In this document: positions 1 through 10,264 of the stretch, in pieces
How positions within the stretch are numbered: position 1 is the first letter of the stretch
Layout of the letters: every line of letters begins with the position of its first letter
Source of the DNA: Ephemerocybe angulata
Lineage: Eukaryota; Basidiomycota; Agaricomycetes; Agaricales; Psathyrellaceae
DNA length: 64,000 nt
Direction: 5' to 3'
Assembly (NCBI GenBank): GCA_013368325.1
Contig: JAACJK010000114.1
Location: 496,001 to 560,000, forward strand
Notes under the pieces: model-generated
Database searches by the model: none
What the model was told of the DNA's origin: nothing
Seen by the model: the letters and a program-made list of their open reading frames with translations, nothing else
Translations under genes and position numbers: made by a program

Positions 1-1
1 C

Positions 2-786
2 ACCGGACTCATTCCAAACAATTTGGATTTCTTTTGCCCGAATCAGGAGGCGGACGATCTGTGTTCGTTCTTAATGAGCAAACACTACGTCCCGGTACCC
101 GATACACCCATCCTCCCTCTCATCATCGACGACGTGCCGGGTCACAATTGTATTGACAGTGTTCGCACCCTTCGCCACTCCGGGACAGGAGCTACCATCC
201 ATGTTATCGTGTCTACGTCGGCTTCACCATTGGCGCCTATATTTTCAGCGCACTCTACCTTGGTGATGAACTTCATCTCTGCGAACGGGGTGTACAGCTG
301 CTACCCCACTCTTACAGAGTCTTCTACCGGTACGGTTTTTGGCGTATTATGGTGTTCCTGGTCTAATCTCTCTCTTCCGCAGGGGTTCGAAATGTTACCG
401 ACAAAATAGTCCCTGTTCAACCACGACGACTGCTAGATCAGGAGAAGTACTTGCGCCGTGGCTTTTCGTTAATTGATGGGTGTGGTCCACTTTCTGCAAC
501 TGCTGTTCACGCCGCGCAGGAGACATGCATCCATCGGACGAGGTGCCTCATCGATCCCTTTACCGCCGTATTCCCGTTCGACATCTTCCGATTGTCGGCC
601 TCATTCTGGCCCAAGACCGAGTGGCGATTGGGATGCCAATTGATGCTGGGTGAAGGCAATATCGTTACTGCGGAGACGTTAATTGAAGTATCTTGTGATG
701 GAACGGATACTTGGATGCACGGTAATAATCTTGGGCGCGTCTCCCTCGCGGAACGCGCTATATTTAGTACCCTGACCCCATCGTAG
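2..786 (+). CDS. Conserved basidiomycete protein of unknown function, 5'-partial
   Basis: The reading frame is open from the left window edge, so the N-terminus lies outside. Two exons are supported, 2-329 and 383-786: donor GTACGG at 330, acceptor CCGCAG at 382, and the frame continues across the junction (phase 1). Before splicing the first frame stops at 407-409. Visible motifs are NCIDSVRTLRHSGTG, IHVIVSTSASPLAPI and HSTLVMNFISANGV, followed by a Cys-containing C-terminal half. I recognise this arrangement, with the HSTxVMNF core, from a multi-copy family in agaricomycete genomes, but no biochemical role is known to me. No signal peptide can be judged without the start. It begins the five-gene block that runs to 8.1 kb. 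Confidence 0.7.
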
Positions 787-1057
787 ATAGGTACTGTGAT
801 AAATGTCTATTGTATTCAATGTCGGTGGTGTGAATGCTACTTCAAACTTGCAGTAACTGGAAAATGACGTCTCGCCGTAGTATCTGAGGATAGCACACAG
901 GGGTTCCATCAACATTGTCCAATTAATCAGTAGTACGCTAAAGAAGACATGACGGCAGTGGTACTAAGACAAGGGGACATAGACGCGAAGGTGAAACGAG
1001 CGCAGATGGAAAATCGGAACGGAGTAGTGCAACACAAGCCTGAATGACGAGTCACAC
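787..1057. other. Short convergent intergenic stretch
   Basis: The 3' ends of the plus-strand gene ending at 786 and the minus-strand gene ending at 1058 face each other. I see no further gene here; a 78-codon antisense ORF overlapping the upstream gene lacks recognisable features. Confidence 0.5.
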
Positions 1058-1920
1058 TCAATCCTCAGGAGCTCCGATGAGGATAACCCATTGGATGTTG
1101 CACCCTAAGGTCCAGTAACCACTGTTAGCGCGGTAAACCGTCATAGTGTAACCAACCATCACGAAAGAACCCTGTGGGATCTCGCCCCCCGTGTAGAGCG
1201 GAAGGGATTTCGCCAAGTTCGGGAGTACGGCATGAAAGTCTAGTGACTTCATATTCCGAGCGTCGTAGACAGGCACTACGTCGAGAGGTCAGAATGCGGT
1301 GCGAAGGGCACTATACGGACGGAACTTACCAGTAGCGTCGTTCGCCAACGAAAAGTTATCCCCCGCGACGGTAGCGGATGCGCCTTGGTTACGATTTGCA
1401 AACATCTTTGACGGAGCACTGCGACCCTTACGACCAGCGGAGTCTGAGAAACAGTCAGTAAGGAATGAGGAGCGATGGAGAAAGGTAGCTCACCTCCCGG
1501 GCTAGTCGGGGGTCGGCTAGATTGAGGACGAGTTGAAAACTGCAGCGCATCTCTAGCCAGTTGCGCCTGGAGTTCCGGATATCCTGAGGTCGTGCGTATG
1601 AATCCTACGGTTCGCTCCCACTCTTGAGTATGGAAGATTACGGTAATGTACTTCTGGCGGATCCCGGTCTCACTTGGAGCGACAAGTTGCGAGCGCTCTA
1701 GCCAACCGCAGGACACTGCAACGAGGGGAACGGGGGGATTCGTGGCGCAATAGAAGTTGAAGCGTTGGTTGCTACCCGGGACAGTCCTCATGGCGACGTT
1801 GAGAGGGCATGTCCGAGCCGGATTGCGAATGGGGCCTTCGTCAGTGAAGGTGACACAATCGAAAGCAATACTGAACGATGGGTGAGCTAAGAGACCACGC
1901 GTGGAAAGAAATGAGGACAT
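1058..1920 (-). CDS. Conserved three-exon protein of unknown function
   Basis: ATG at 1920-1918 and three exons: 1920-1494, 1443-1330 and 1275-1058. Both introns (49 and 54 nt) have GTGAGC/GTAAGT donors and CAG/TAG acceptors, and the frame is continuous through both phase-1 junctions to a TGA at 1060-1058. The product is about 252 residues. The N-terminal half contains PGSNQRFNFYC, VAVSCGWLERSQ and YITVIFHTQEWERTVGF; after a Ser/Pro/Arg linker the C-terminal half has VPVYDARN, YTGGEIPQGSFVMVGYT and a hydrophobic end (IQWVILIGAPED). No catalytic motif, signal peptide or membrane segment is evident. The even hydrophobic patterning suggests a globular beta-rich fold, which is an inference. It is co-oriented with the long gene upstream (2052-5376). 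Confidence 0.72.
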
Positions 1921-2051
1921 ACGCGGCGTTGAGGTGGGGGAGCCACTCTCCCCAGACAGAGAAGTTTATTTGTCCACGACCAACGGCGTCCATCCAAGGG
2001 ACGAGACGACCATCGCTACGAAAACTATAAGAAAATGGGAACTAGCGGGGT

Positions 2052-5000
2052 CTAGAGTACGTACTTGAGATTGCAAAGGCCTCGGTAGGTACGAGCGAGA
2101 ACGGGGTCCCTAATGGTGAGTCTCACAGTCGCATCTTCAGTAGGATGGACTCTGCACCGCCGAGTGGTGGTCATATCTTCAACGAAGGGGTGCGGAGTCA
2201 CGGTGTCGTCTGCAGCCGCGTCAGATTCGGCCTGAGACGCACCAGACGGATTGGGGGCGGCTTCGACCAGGGCGAGAAGGTCCGCCATGGTGACAGCGGC
2301 TCGGGACGGGGAAGGACTGACTGGCGACGAGGGAGGAGGAACCTGAGAGGCTGAAGACGAACCGGATGAACCGGAGAGGTTCCGGCTGGTGCTAGTTTCC
2401 CCAGGGGTGCGAGGACTGTCCGCGAGTCGACGGCTGTCGTCCATGGCTTGGCTATAACACAGTGAGTACATTGTAAAAATAGACAAGTATAGGGACCGAC
2501 CGGAGTTGCATTCGCTCATAAGCCGACAATTCCCTGTTACGGTGATACATTAGTAAAAGCGAGGAGGAAAGACGATGAGTACTCACTCATCAGACAGGTC
2601 CTTGTCCAGGTCTTCAGTTTTGTTTGGGAAAGGTGAAGGGGATCGCTTTGCCCGTCCCTTTCCTTTGTTCTTAGAAGAAGAAGGTGGGTTCACGGGTTTG
2701 GGAGAAGGCGACCGCAGGGCACGGGCTTTCCCCTTGTCCTTCGAAGTCGAGGTCGCCGGTGTTGCAGAGGTATTCGAATGACCAGTACGATCGTTGGCGG
2801 TGTTCTCAGCGAGGGCCCCGGATTGTTTCGCCTCCTGGCGACTAATAAAGAGCGCATGGCTACAGGACATTGAGTCAGTAAAGCAACAGTCGCACGAGCC
2901 GTAACGTGTACGTACAGCATAAGTTCGCGTTCATGGGGCGTAAGCACACTACACGGCCACAGTCAATAGGTTAGCAACGAATGAGGACGAAACATCGGAC
3001 CGGGACGTACTCATCCTTGAAGATATTGGCATACTCCTGAGCCTCATCCTGTGCGTCCGTTTCAACGTTGTTCAAAGATGCAAGGACCGGTGGAGGGGTG
3101 GTGGGTCTACGTTACGAGGTAAGTAAGTATCAAGGGAACAGAGTGTGTGTAGCAAACCTATCAACAGTAGGCGCAGCTGAAGGGGGAGGGGCGGGCGCGT
3201 CTGTGGCCGGGGCCCGACGAGGAAGAGGTCGAGGACGAGGGCGGGGTTTGGACTTCGTAGAGGAGCTGAGGTGGGTCAGGATGGAGCAAGGCGGTGGGAA
3301 TGAGAAGAACATACTCTTGTGCCTCGGGAAGGTTCGATGTCGATGCCCTCTGCTTCGACTTCGCTGACGAGCTGTGAACTACGTTAGTGACGGTACGAGA
3401 AGATTGTGTCGCGGAGTCCGCACCGATGATCATCGTTCTCTGGGCCAGAGGATTCTGAGGAGATCTCAAGGACTTCGGTGTCGGGCCTACGAGAAGGAAA
3501 TCAGGATAAGACACAGAGGCAGATCGACGGAAAGAAAGAGATGGACTGACTGTACGTGGCGCCCGACGGGGGCATGAGAACGAGAATGATACTTCGAGGA
3601 GGAGGTTCTGACCTCAGGTACATGGGTCTCATCTTCCCGAGTCGAACGGGAACGGGGAGGCGCGCGATCGTGCTTTGAACGACGCTGGGAGACGCGATCC
3701 TGCATAAACGGAGAACGCAGCCTGGAGGGTGCTCCATCGTCGGATTCATGCGGGAGGGCATCGCGGTATGCAGAATTGAAGGTCTTGCCCCGATGAATGT
3801 ACGATGACTTCGTAGTCGAGGGCTTCACAGGCGATGAGAAACGTTCGCTGTAGCGACGAGAGCTAGAATGATGAATACTGTGTTGGAGAAATGGAATACG
3901 AAGGGACAGAACATGTTAACGTACGTAGCAGTCTCCACAACATTGGGCTTCTTCTCGTAAGGTCGTTCGTCCGAACGTTTAACGTAGCGATGGGTACTAG
4001 AGGGAGTTGCATATTCAGTCGGAACGTCTAGAAAGGAAGGGAGATACACACAATTGGCCGTCATCGTCATCTTCTTCAGGTTCAGAGGGAGCGCGAAGGC
4101 GAGAGGTTGGGTGCCTTCTCCCTTTCTTCTCGTCAAGCTGGGCATTTTTCATGGAAACGTCGGATTCTTCTCCGTCATCGCTAAAGAGAGAGAATCAGTA
4201 AGGTTTTAGGTCGGTTCAAGAATGAAAACGAACATGAAGGAATCCGCGTAGTCGTAGTCATTCTCGTCCTGACAATCGCGCATCTCGTCGTCCGAGGGCT
4301 GGGGGGCGTCGTCCTCTATCGCTTCATCGTCGAAGAAACGGATGAAGGGAGAAGGGGCACGGCGTGAACGCGCCTCGGGTGCAGGAATCCTGCCCTGACG
4401 AGCGGCTTCAAGAATATCGGTCATGGTGGGAACACTACAGGCAATGAGCACAGAACAAGATACAATCGCAAGGCATACGCACTCAATGTCCGTTGACAAG
4501 CGGGAAGGGGGCGACGGAAGTGCTTCACGACGAGCCTTTTTCGAAGTCTGGCGTCCCCTCTTGGTGGTCGAAGAAGCGGGACGGGCGAACTCATCTTCAG
4601 AGTCGACGATGGCGGCAGATTTCACTTTTTTGGAGCGTCGATTGCGACGGTTGTCTCTGGAGAGGGATATCGGTGAGTAAGAAGAGAAACGGCCAAGGCT
4701 AACACGTACTTTGGAACGGTAGGTGGAGGTGCAGTGTGTGGGGAGGAGTGACGACCATCGCCCCGAGTAGCTGCTTCAGTGGCGGGATGATCTTGCTGTT
4801 CGTCCAAATTGTAGTCATTGTCGGATTGTCCTGCGTGTGGAGACGACGTGCGAGGCCTGGAGAGCGGTGTGTTGAGCGTTCAAAGTTGAGAAGGCGTGAA
4901 AGACGAATACGTACCTCTTGGAACGGCGTGTCCTAATCGGGGAGATTTCGTTCCGAAGTGCCTGAGCGGAGGCAATGCGGGACCGGGCCGGTCGCCTGCC

Positions 5001-5376
5001 CCGATAGGAGCTATCTTTCCGATCCTGGACAGGACTGAAAGGATGGTCAGAAAGGAACGTAGTAGGATTCACGGGGGGAGACTTACATTTCATCACCACT
5101 GGTGACGATGGAGAAGGCCTCTTCGTCGTCAGAGCGGAAGTATTGCTTTTGCTTCGCTTCCAACCACTTCGCCATCGCACGACCTCCTGTACTCATCCTA
5201 AAACCACCGGGAGGGCCGCGGCGCTCACGAGACGCAGAGCGATAACGGCGGGTCTCCTTGGCGGTAGGACCAGTCGTGGGAGCGCTACGAGAGGATCAGT
5301 AAGGAGCACGAAGAATAGAAAGTTTAAAGACAGACTTTTGGACGCTGGAAGTCGAGCTAGAGCGAGATCGAGACAT
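2052..5376 (-). CDS. Multi-exon Ser/Arg-rich acidic protein, probably nuclear
   Basis: One long gene assembled from roughly a dozen short exons on the minus strand, starting at ATG 5376 (MSRSRSSSTSSVQ). Junctions I checked in frame include an intron after codon 13, one near 5093, donors GTACGT at ~4914 and GTGCGT near 4490, and the last intron joining ...DLSD to QAMDDSRRLADS before the final exon, which ends at 2052. The protein is low in complexity: SR/RS runs, acidic stretches (FFDDEAIEDDA, DENDYDYADSF), basic patches (RNRRSKK) and Pro-rich segments. The last exon ends in a more ordered tail, VRLTIRDPVLARTYRGL. Composition suggests a disordered nuclear or nucleic-acid-associated protein; there is no enzyme motif. 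Some exon borders between 2.6 and 4.2 kb are uncertain, and it could be two genes. Confidence 0.5.
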
Positions 5377-6034
5377 GTTTATAGAGAAGATGAGTTATTC
5401 AAAGGACTTGGAGTTGTCGATGGAGAAGATGAGTGGTTCAAAGGACTTGGAGTGGTCGCTATTGGGATGGGAGGAGATGGCGACCTCTCGGAAGGGCTTT
5501 TATAGGGTGTGAGGCAAAAAAATTGACGCGGAAAATCCAATGATCAAGCGGACGGCGGAATTGGGCGGGCCATGGTTAGGGCGGCAACTATGAAACTAAA
5601 TTATAAGTATTTGTAATCAAAGAGAACAGGAGAAGGGCATTGAATGGCAAGATGAAAGAGTGATATGTAAACGTGGGTGCTTGTAGGGCAAGTTGATATG
5701 ATATCGCCGGGGTCAGCTTAAAATAGATAGCTAGCGAGGAGACCGAAGGATGGGGCTGGGCATCCGTCGCCTATTAAGCGTCGTGGAATATCCACAAATG
5801 GATAGCGGAGGCAAAATGAAGACCGAAACGGATCAAACATGTGGCAATAAGCGACGATCGCACAGTCAGATCTTTCAAGCTCATGACTTGACCATGACAC
5901 AACCGATCGAAATGGCTTCAAGGTGATGACTCCAATACGACTCGACCGATCGAAAGGGCGGAAAGTTGGGCCCACGAGCTCTTCAAAAGACGCTAAGTTC
6001 GCTGAGAGGTCGAAAATCATCATCGACTGAAATC
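5377..6034. promoter_or_regulatory. Divergent intergenic region between two block genes
   Basis: The region lies between the starts of the minus-strand SR-rich gene (5376) and the plus-strand gene (6035), so it must hold both promoters. A direct repeat spanning 5385-5458 (GAAGATGAGT.GTTCAAAGGACTTGGAGT pattern, two copies) sits at the left edge. No coding frame with recognisable content is present. Confidence 0.4.
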
Positions 6035-7209
6035 ATGAACTGGCGCTACGACAAACAGGAGGCTCGTGAGTACCCACAAACTCATGTTTGGCAGAGCTGA
6101 CAAGCGACATAGGGCTGAGGTTGGACTCATACATCCAAGCTATAGCACAAGCATCGGAAGGAGGGCGTTCGCCTGGTCTGGATGCTCTCGACGTAAGTGA
6201 TACACCGAAGAGGAAGGCAGGTCTCGCTCACGAAATGAACGCCAACAGGTTTCCGATTGCGAAGTCGTCCAGTTCACAGGGCCGCCATGCATGAGGCTCG
6301 TGCGACAGGAGGCGGAAGAGCAGCACGAAGTCTCAGTGACTATTGCAGGCATCATTTGTGATAAGACACTTCCTCCTGTCTATCGACTGTGAGTGCTTCT
6401 GCCTCCGATTTGGGACGAGGGTATTGAGAGTTATAGGCGCAGCACGAAGGCGGAACATGTCCGCTATCTTCGCCAGTTCGTACGGCTGACCGGTCTCGGG
6501 TCGCACACTTTTGAAGCGAGTCAAGAACGGCTGAACGAAGTTCTCGAACGCTTTCGCGGTGCAGAAGGAGTTACCCACCTCGACGGCTTCGACTTCGGGC
6601 GCTATGAAGAACAATATTGCGTTGCACTGCACAGTCGATATCTCACGGAGCGTCGATACGTACCTGGCCAACGCCACATTGACTTTACCAGTGACATAGA
6701 TCCAGACCACGCGCTGGAGGATGCTCGTGATACCCAATTTATCCGGGTGGACGATAACGTGGTGCAGTACTCGAAGAAGGTGGAAGGACCCGATGGTGGC
6801 GTATAGTGAGTAACAGAGCAGGTTTCGTCTTAGACTTATTTTCCTGACAATGATAAACTAGCTATGAACCGCTCGCTCCTGAAGAATTCAAAGAGGGTGA
6901 TCTGGTGGAAGCAAGCGGCACGTTCATCGCATATCCCGGACGGGAACCGGGCCACTACAAACTGGTCTTTTGTCTTCGGTCATTGACCATGCTGTGTAGT
7001 ACATTGCGGGAGGTATGTAGAACGGCAGTATGGTGGAGGCGACACAAGCTGACCCGTTGTAGGAATCTCGAATTCCGAAAAGGAAGGCGGAGGACGACGA
7101 CAGTCGAGGCAGTAGCAAACGGACCAATCTGCCGAAGGTAGCGAGCCTGAGGAGAACATATATAACTTATGGCCCTCGCCCAAATGAAGGGGGAGGGATG
7201 AGGGATTAG
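6035..7209 (+). CDS. Conserved basidiomycete protein, five exons, with an in-frame TGA
   Basis: Exons 6035-6065, 6113-6192, 6249-6805, 6862-7012 and 7063-7209 join in frame; donors are GTGAGT, GTAAGT, GTGAGT and GTATGT. The product would be about 320 residues. Motifs are LRLDSYIQAIAQA near the N-terminus, STKAEHVRYLRQFVRLTGLG, GVTHLDGFDFGRYEEQYC, YVPGQRHIDFTSDIDPDH, then YEPLAPEEFKEGDLVE and a basic C-terminus. I recognise the EGDLVEx(n)F..hP...Y.h.L.LR..t.L tail from a high-copy agaricomycete family without assigned function. Exon 3 has one in-frame stop (TGA 6390-6392) between YRL and VLLPPI; no acceptable intron removes it, so this copy is either nonsense-mutated or mis-modelled there. It lies between two minus-strand block genes. 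Confidence 0.6.
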
Positions 7210-7522
7210 TTGGAGTAAAGCGACGCTATATTGTAAATGTGGTAGACTATAACAAGCTTTGTGAACTGCTTAAGAGTGCTCGAAATGATATCTCAAAGAA
7301 AAGGCGGAGTACCAGAAGAAGGGGATGTTGTGTGGCGTGTATTGGTGTCTTGGTCACGGACTTGGCTGCTCAAGACTGGCTCGAGAAGACTACCGGGGGA
7401 AGGGGATGTCGCGCGATGTGTAGACGACGAACGTCGCCGCGCAATATTGGCGTCGTGGTCACGGTTTTCGCTGCTAGGCACTGGCTCGAGAGATGCGTGG
7501 TCGGCAAACCTAAACTTAACGG
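7210..7522. repeat. Convergent intergenic region with a degenerate tandem duplication
   Basis: About 7321-7392 and 7400-7495 are direct copies. Both begin AAGGGGATGT, carry TTGG.GTC.TGGTCACGG in the middle and end in TGGCTCGAGA; the second copy has a ~20-nt insertion. No supported gene is present. Confidence 0.55.
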
Positions 7523-8066
7523 TTACCAATAATTTGAAGGCATGGGAAAGAAACATACATACCACCCTTCAAAATGATAGTGAAGCGCCCCGCGATGGAG
7601 AACGGTGGGCGGAGATGAAGAGGAAGGTGAGATCACGCCAGGCGACTCCGGTGCATTCATAAGTTCATTGAGGGAAGGAGTAGAAGGCAGCCTGCGGGCG
7701 TTGACGTAGGCTTGAACATATCTCGCGACACCGTCTGAGTCAAGCGGGATATAGTCGGATGGCCGGCAGAATAGATATCTTGCGAGGGCCTCTGGGTCAT
7801 GCGACAGAGGCACTGTTGGCCTGACGAGTGAAATAAGCGAACGTGTCCGAGCGAGAGCCGTGCCGCTTGGAGAGACGACCAACGGACCGAAGATTGTTTG
7901 TGTGGCAATCGACATCCTCTTCCACGGGGATTAAAGCGGGTAAATCTTCATATTCGTCGTTCGGTGCGGGTGGAGGAGACGAAGACGCTGGTGGACTAAT
8001 GGGGTCCCGCGGGAAGCGAATGGTGCGACCGCGACCGTCATTGGGGGACTGTTCAGCGGGTGGCAT
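7523..8066 (-). CDS. Conserved Pro/Ser-rich basidiomycete protein
   Basis: ATG at 8066 (MPPAEQSPNDGRGRTIRF). Exon 1 is 8066-7888 and exon 2 is 7820-7523; a 67-nt intron with a weak GTCCGT donor and CGTCAG acceptor restores the frame, joining ..CHTNNLR to PTVPLSHDPEALARYLF. The alternative is that the segment is coding and a single-base frameshift occurred near 7800. The N-terminus is Pro/Ser-rich with an acidic EYEDLPALIPVEED motif; the C-terminal half contains IPLDSDGVARYVQAYVNARR and SLNELMNAPES, ending in a hydrophobic EGWYVCFF. I recognise the general layout (DDLPxLIP, then a short ordered segment) as a repeated agaricomycete family of unknown function. It is the last gene of the five-gene block. 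Confidence 0.5.
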
Positions 8067-8624
8067 GTTGGAAAAGTAGAGCAAGATGGTACGTAGGAAA
8101 CAGACCGATGTTCTACATATAGAGGAAGGCGAGACATGTGGGGTTGGGCTGAGACTTGTCTACATCGAGAACTGGAGACAAAGATAGGTCACTAAGAAAT
8201 ATTTTACTGGGTGAAACAGGTTCACAAGCGAGGGAAAGGGTCAAAAATACGGACAGGGGGGTGATGTTCTTCGGACTTATGGGCGCGAGTCACGAAACAC
8301 AGGGAGAGGAAAGGACATGCATTCACGAATGATGGACTACTAGAGGATACTGAAACGATGCGGTTCAGTGGGGAAAGATCAGGTAATGCTACTGAGTGTG
8401 GTAAGAGAAATGTCCTGAGATGCATTATGGAAAACAAGTGAAGGGAAAATGTATGTGTAGACGAGTGCAGGGGCGAGCGATGTGGAGTCTTCAGGAGGTA
8501 TAGGGGCGAGGTGACCGGATATGGTAATGACATTTTCGCACCGTCACATGGCCTTCGATGCGATTTTTTGTTGGCATCAAATCAGCCGCGGACAAGAACC
8601 CGAGCCATAAATGGCCTCGGAACA
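8067..8624. other. Intergenic region, no supported gene
   Basis: About 560 bp between the five-gene block and the MCD4 fragment. The only long frame (8222-8533, minus) has Ser/Leu/Pro-biased composition without recognisable motifs, so I leave it out. Confidence 0.4.
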
Positions 8625-9467
8625 TGCCAGAAAGGTCGACTTTGATTCAGTCTTCAACCAGTCGAGTTCGACGTATTCCTTTGGCTCTCCCGACATTCTG
8701 CCCATGTTCGCGCGCGGGGCGACCCCAGGAAAGGTCAAGGAGTGGAGTTATCACGAGGACGATGAGGACTTTACGAAAGGTGCGCCGAATCAAAGTCCAG
8801 GGATGCTCGTACTGACGTTTGATTAAAGACGCTACGGCGTTGGACTTGTGGGTCCTCGACCACCTCGAAGAACTCTTCCGAAACGCAACCACGAACGCAA
8901 AGCTCAACCACGAACTGCGGCAAAACAAGGTCGTCTTCTTCCTCCACCTCCTGGGCCTCGACACCACGGGCCATTCATACCGACCCCACTCCAAGGAATA
9001 CATGAACAACATCCGCGTCGTAGACGACATCGTCCAACGCGCCGAGGCCCTGCTGTCCGAGTTCTACGGCGACGACGACACGAGCTTCATCTTCACCGCG
9101 GACCACGGGATGTCAGAGATCGGGAACCACGGTGACGGGCGTACGTCCCTCTTTAATCCCTAGCCACCAGCGCTGACCTCTCCCATAGACCCAGATAACA
9201 CGCGCACCCCGCTCATCGCGTGGGGCAAAGGCGTCCGGGGGCCGCTCGCCGACGCCGACGCTGCGTCGCATGACGCCTATTCGGAGCCGTGGGGGCTCGG
9301 CCACTTGTACAGGCGCGACGTGGAGCAGGCGGATATTGCGAGTCTCATGGCTGCGCTTGTTGGCATCGACTGGCCGGTGAACAGTGTCGGCGTCCTCCCG
9401 GATGTCGATCCTTCGCGCCCAGGGTACCTGGATCAGACTACGGGCGAGGAGGCAATTGCGAGAGCGG
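8625..9467 (+). pseudogene. Segmental copy of MCD4 (GPI ethanolamine phosphate transferase), four exons only
   Basis: This 843-bp segment is nearly identical to 17695-18545 in the intact MCD4 gene further right, introns included, so it arose by DNA duplication rather than retroposition. It starts at the end of the third MCD4 intron (TGCCAGAAAG) and stops abruptly at GAGAGCGG inside the sixth exon. It therefore lacks the signal-anchor, the first metal-binding segment and all C-terminal membrane spans. Frame and splice sites are intact: introns near 8780-8828 and 9141-9188 keep GTGCGC..AAG and GTACGT..TAG. The metal-site motifs [15 protein letters not shown] and [16 protein letters not shown] are preserved. 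One intron is 8 nt shorter than the source. No start or stop context makes it an independent enzyme. Immediately after the breakpoint GTGAGT creates a potential new donor. Confidence 0.88.
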
Positions 9468-10264
9468 GTGAGTATCGTTGTGGCTGTGGTCATCGAACGA
9501 ACTTTCATAGGTTTTTCATAGGTGCTTTTTCGCACGGCACCCTTCATTGTGGCCCCGGCGAGCAGAGGGACGCCATGGCGTCCCCCTACCCACCGGAGCC
9601 GAGAAGGGTGCTACTGACTACTGACTACGAATACAAGTATGATACGGGAGAACGGCGAGGTGGGGAAGAGCGATGGCATGGCGGCGGGGTACGCGACAGT
9701 GGGCAGACGGGCAGGCGGCAAGGCAGGGGTACGGGATGGGATTGGAGGAGAGCCGACAGGGTATATATACTGCAAGGTGCGGGTCTTATTTGCATCTCAC
9801 CCCATCACTCCTTTGTTTAATTCTCTTGGCTGTCGGGCTTGGACGTGTCCAAGCTTGTGCCACGTCGCGGTTCCGCCGACACGGTCCAGGTCGGTTTGCT
9901 AAGTGTCACCCGGCGGCATTCCTCCTCGTTGATTGTCACTCGGCACCATTCCACTCACCTATGTCGCTGCGTCGCAATGAATGACCTGCTGTCTTTACCT
10001 TCTTGTAACTATGTAGGTCGTTCGTACATATACAATAATATCAACACCATGCCTTTCTCTGAGCCCCAGAGTCATCGAGAGTAAATCAACGACGCTCAGT
10101 GTGTTACGGAGAGGTCGTACATAATTGATCGCCTTGCTGACATGGTCGTAATGGGAGGTTCGCACATTTTCTCCGCTCCTTTCTGTGTGCCTTCAATATA
10201 CCAGAGACACCAAATATACTTTGTGCCCAGTACTCAGACTCAATACGCTCGATTCTCTATGCCT
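9468..10264. other. Intergenic, nothing supported
   Basis: Follows the MCD4 fragment. No frame with recognisable content; two short overlapping plus-strand frames have mixed low-complexity composition. Confidence 0.4.

Noticed and set aside
8222..8533. 103-codon minus frame
   Set aside because: Composition bias only; no homologous motif and no supporting splice structure.
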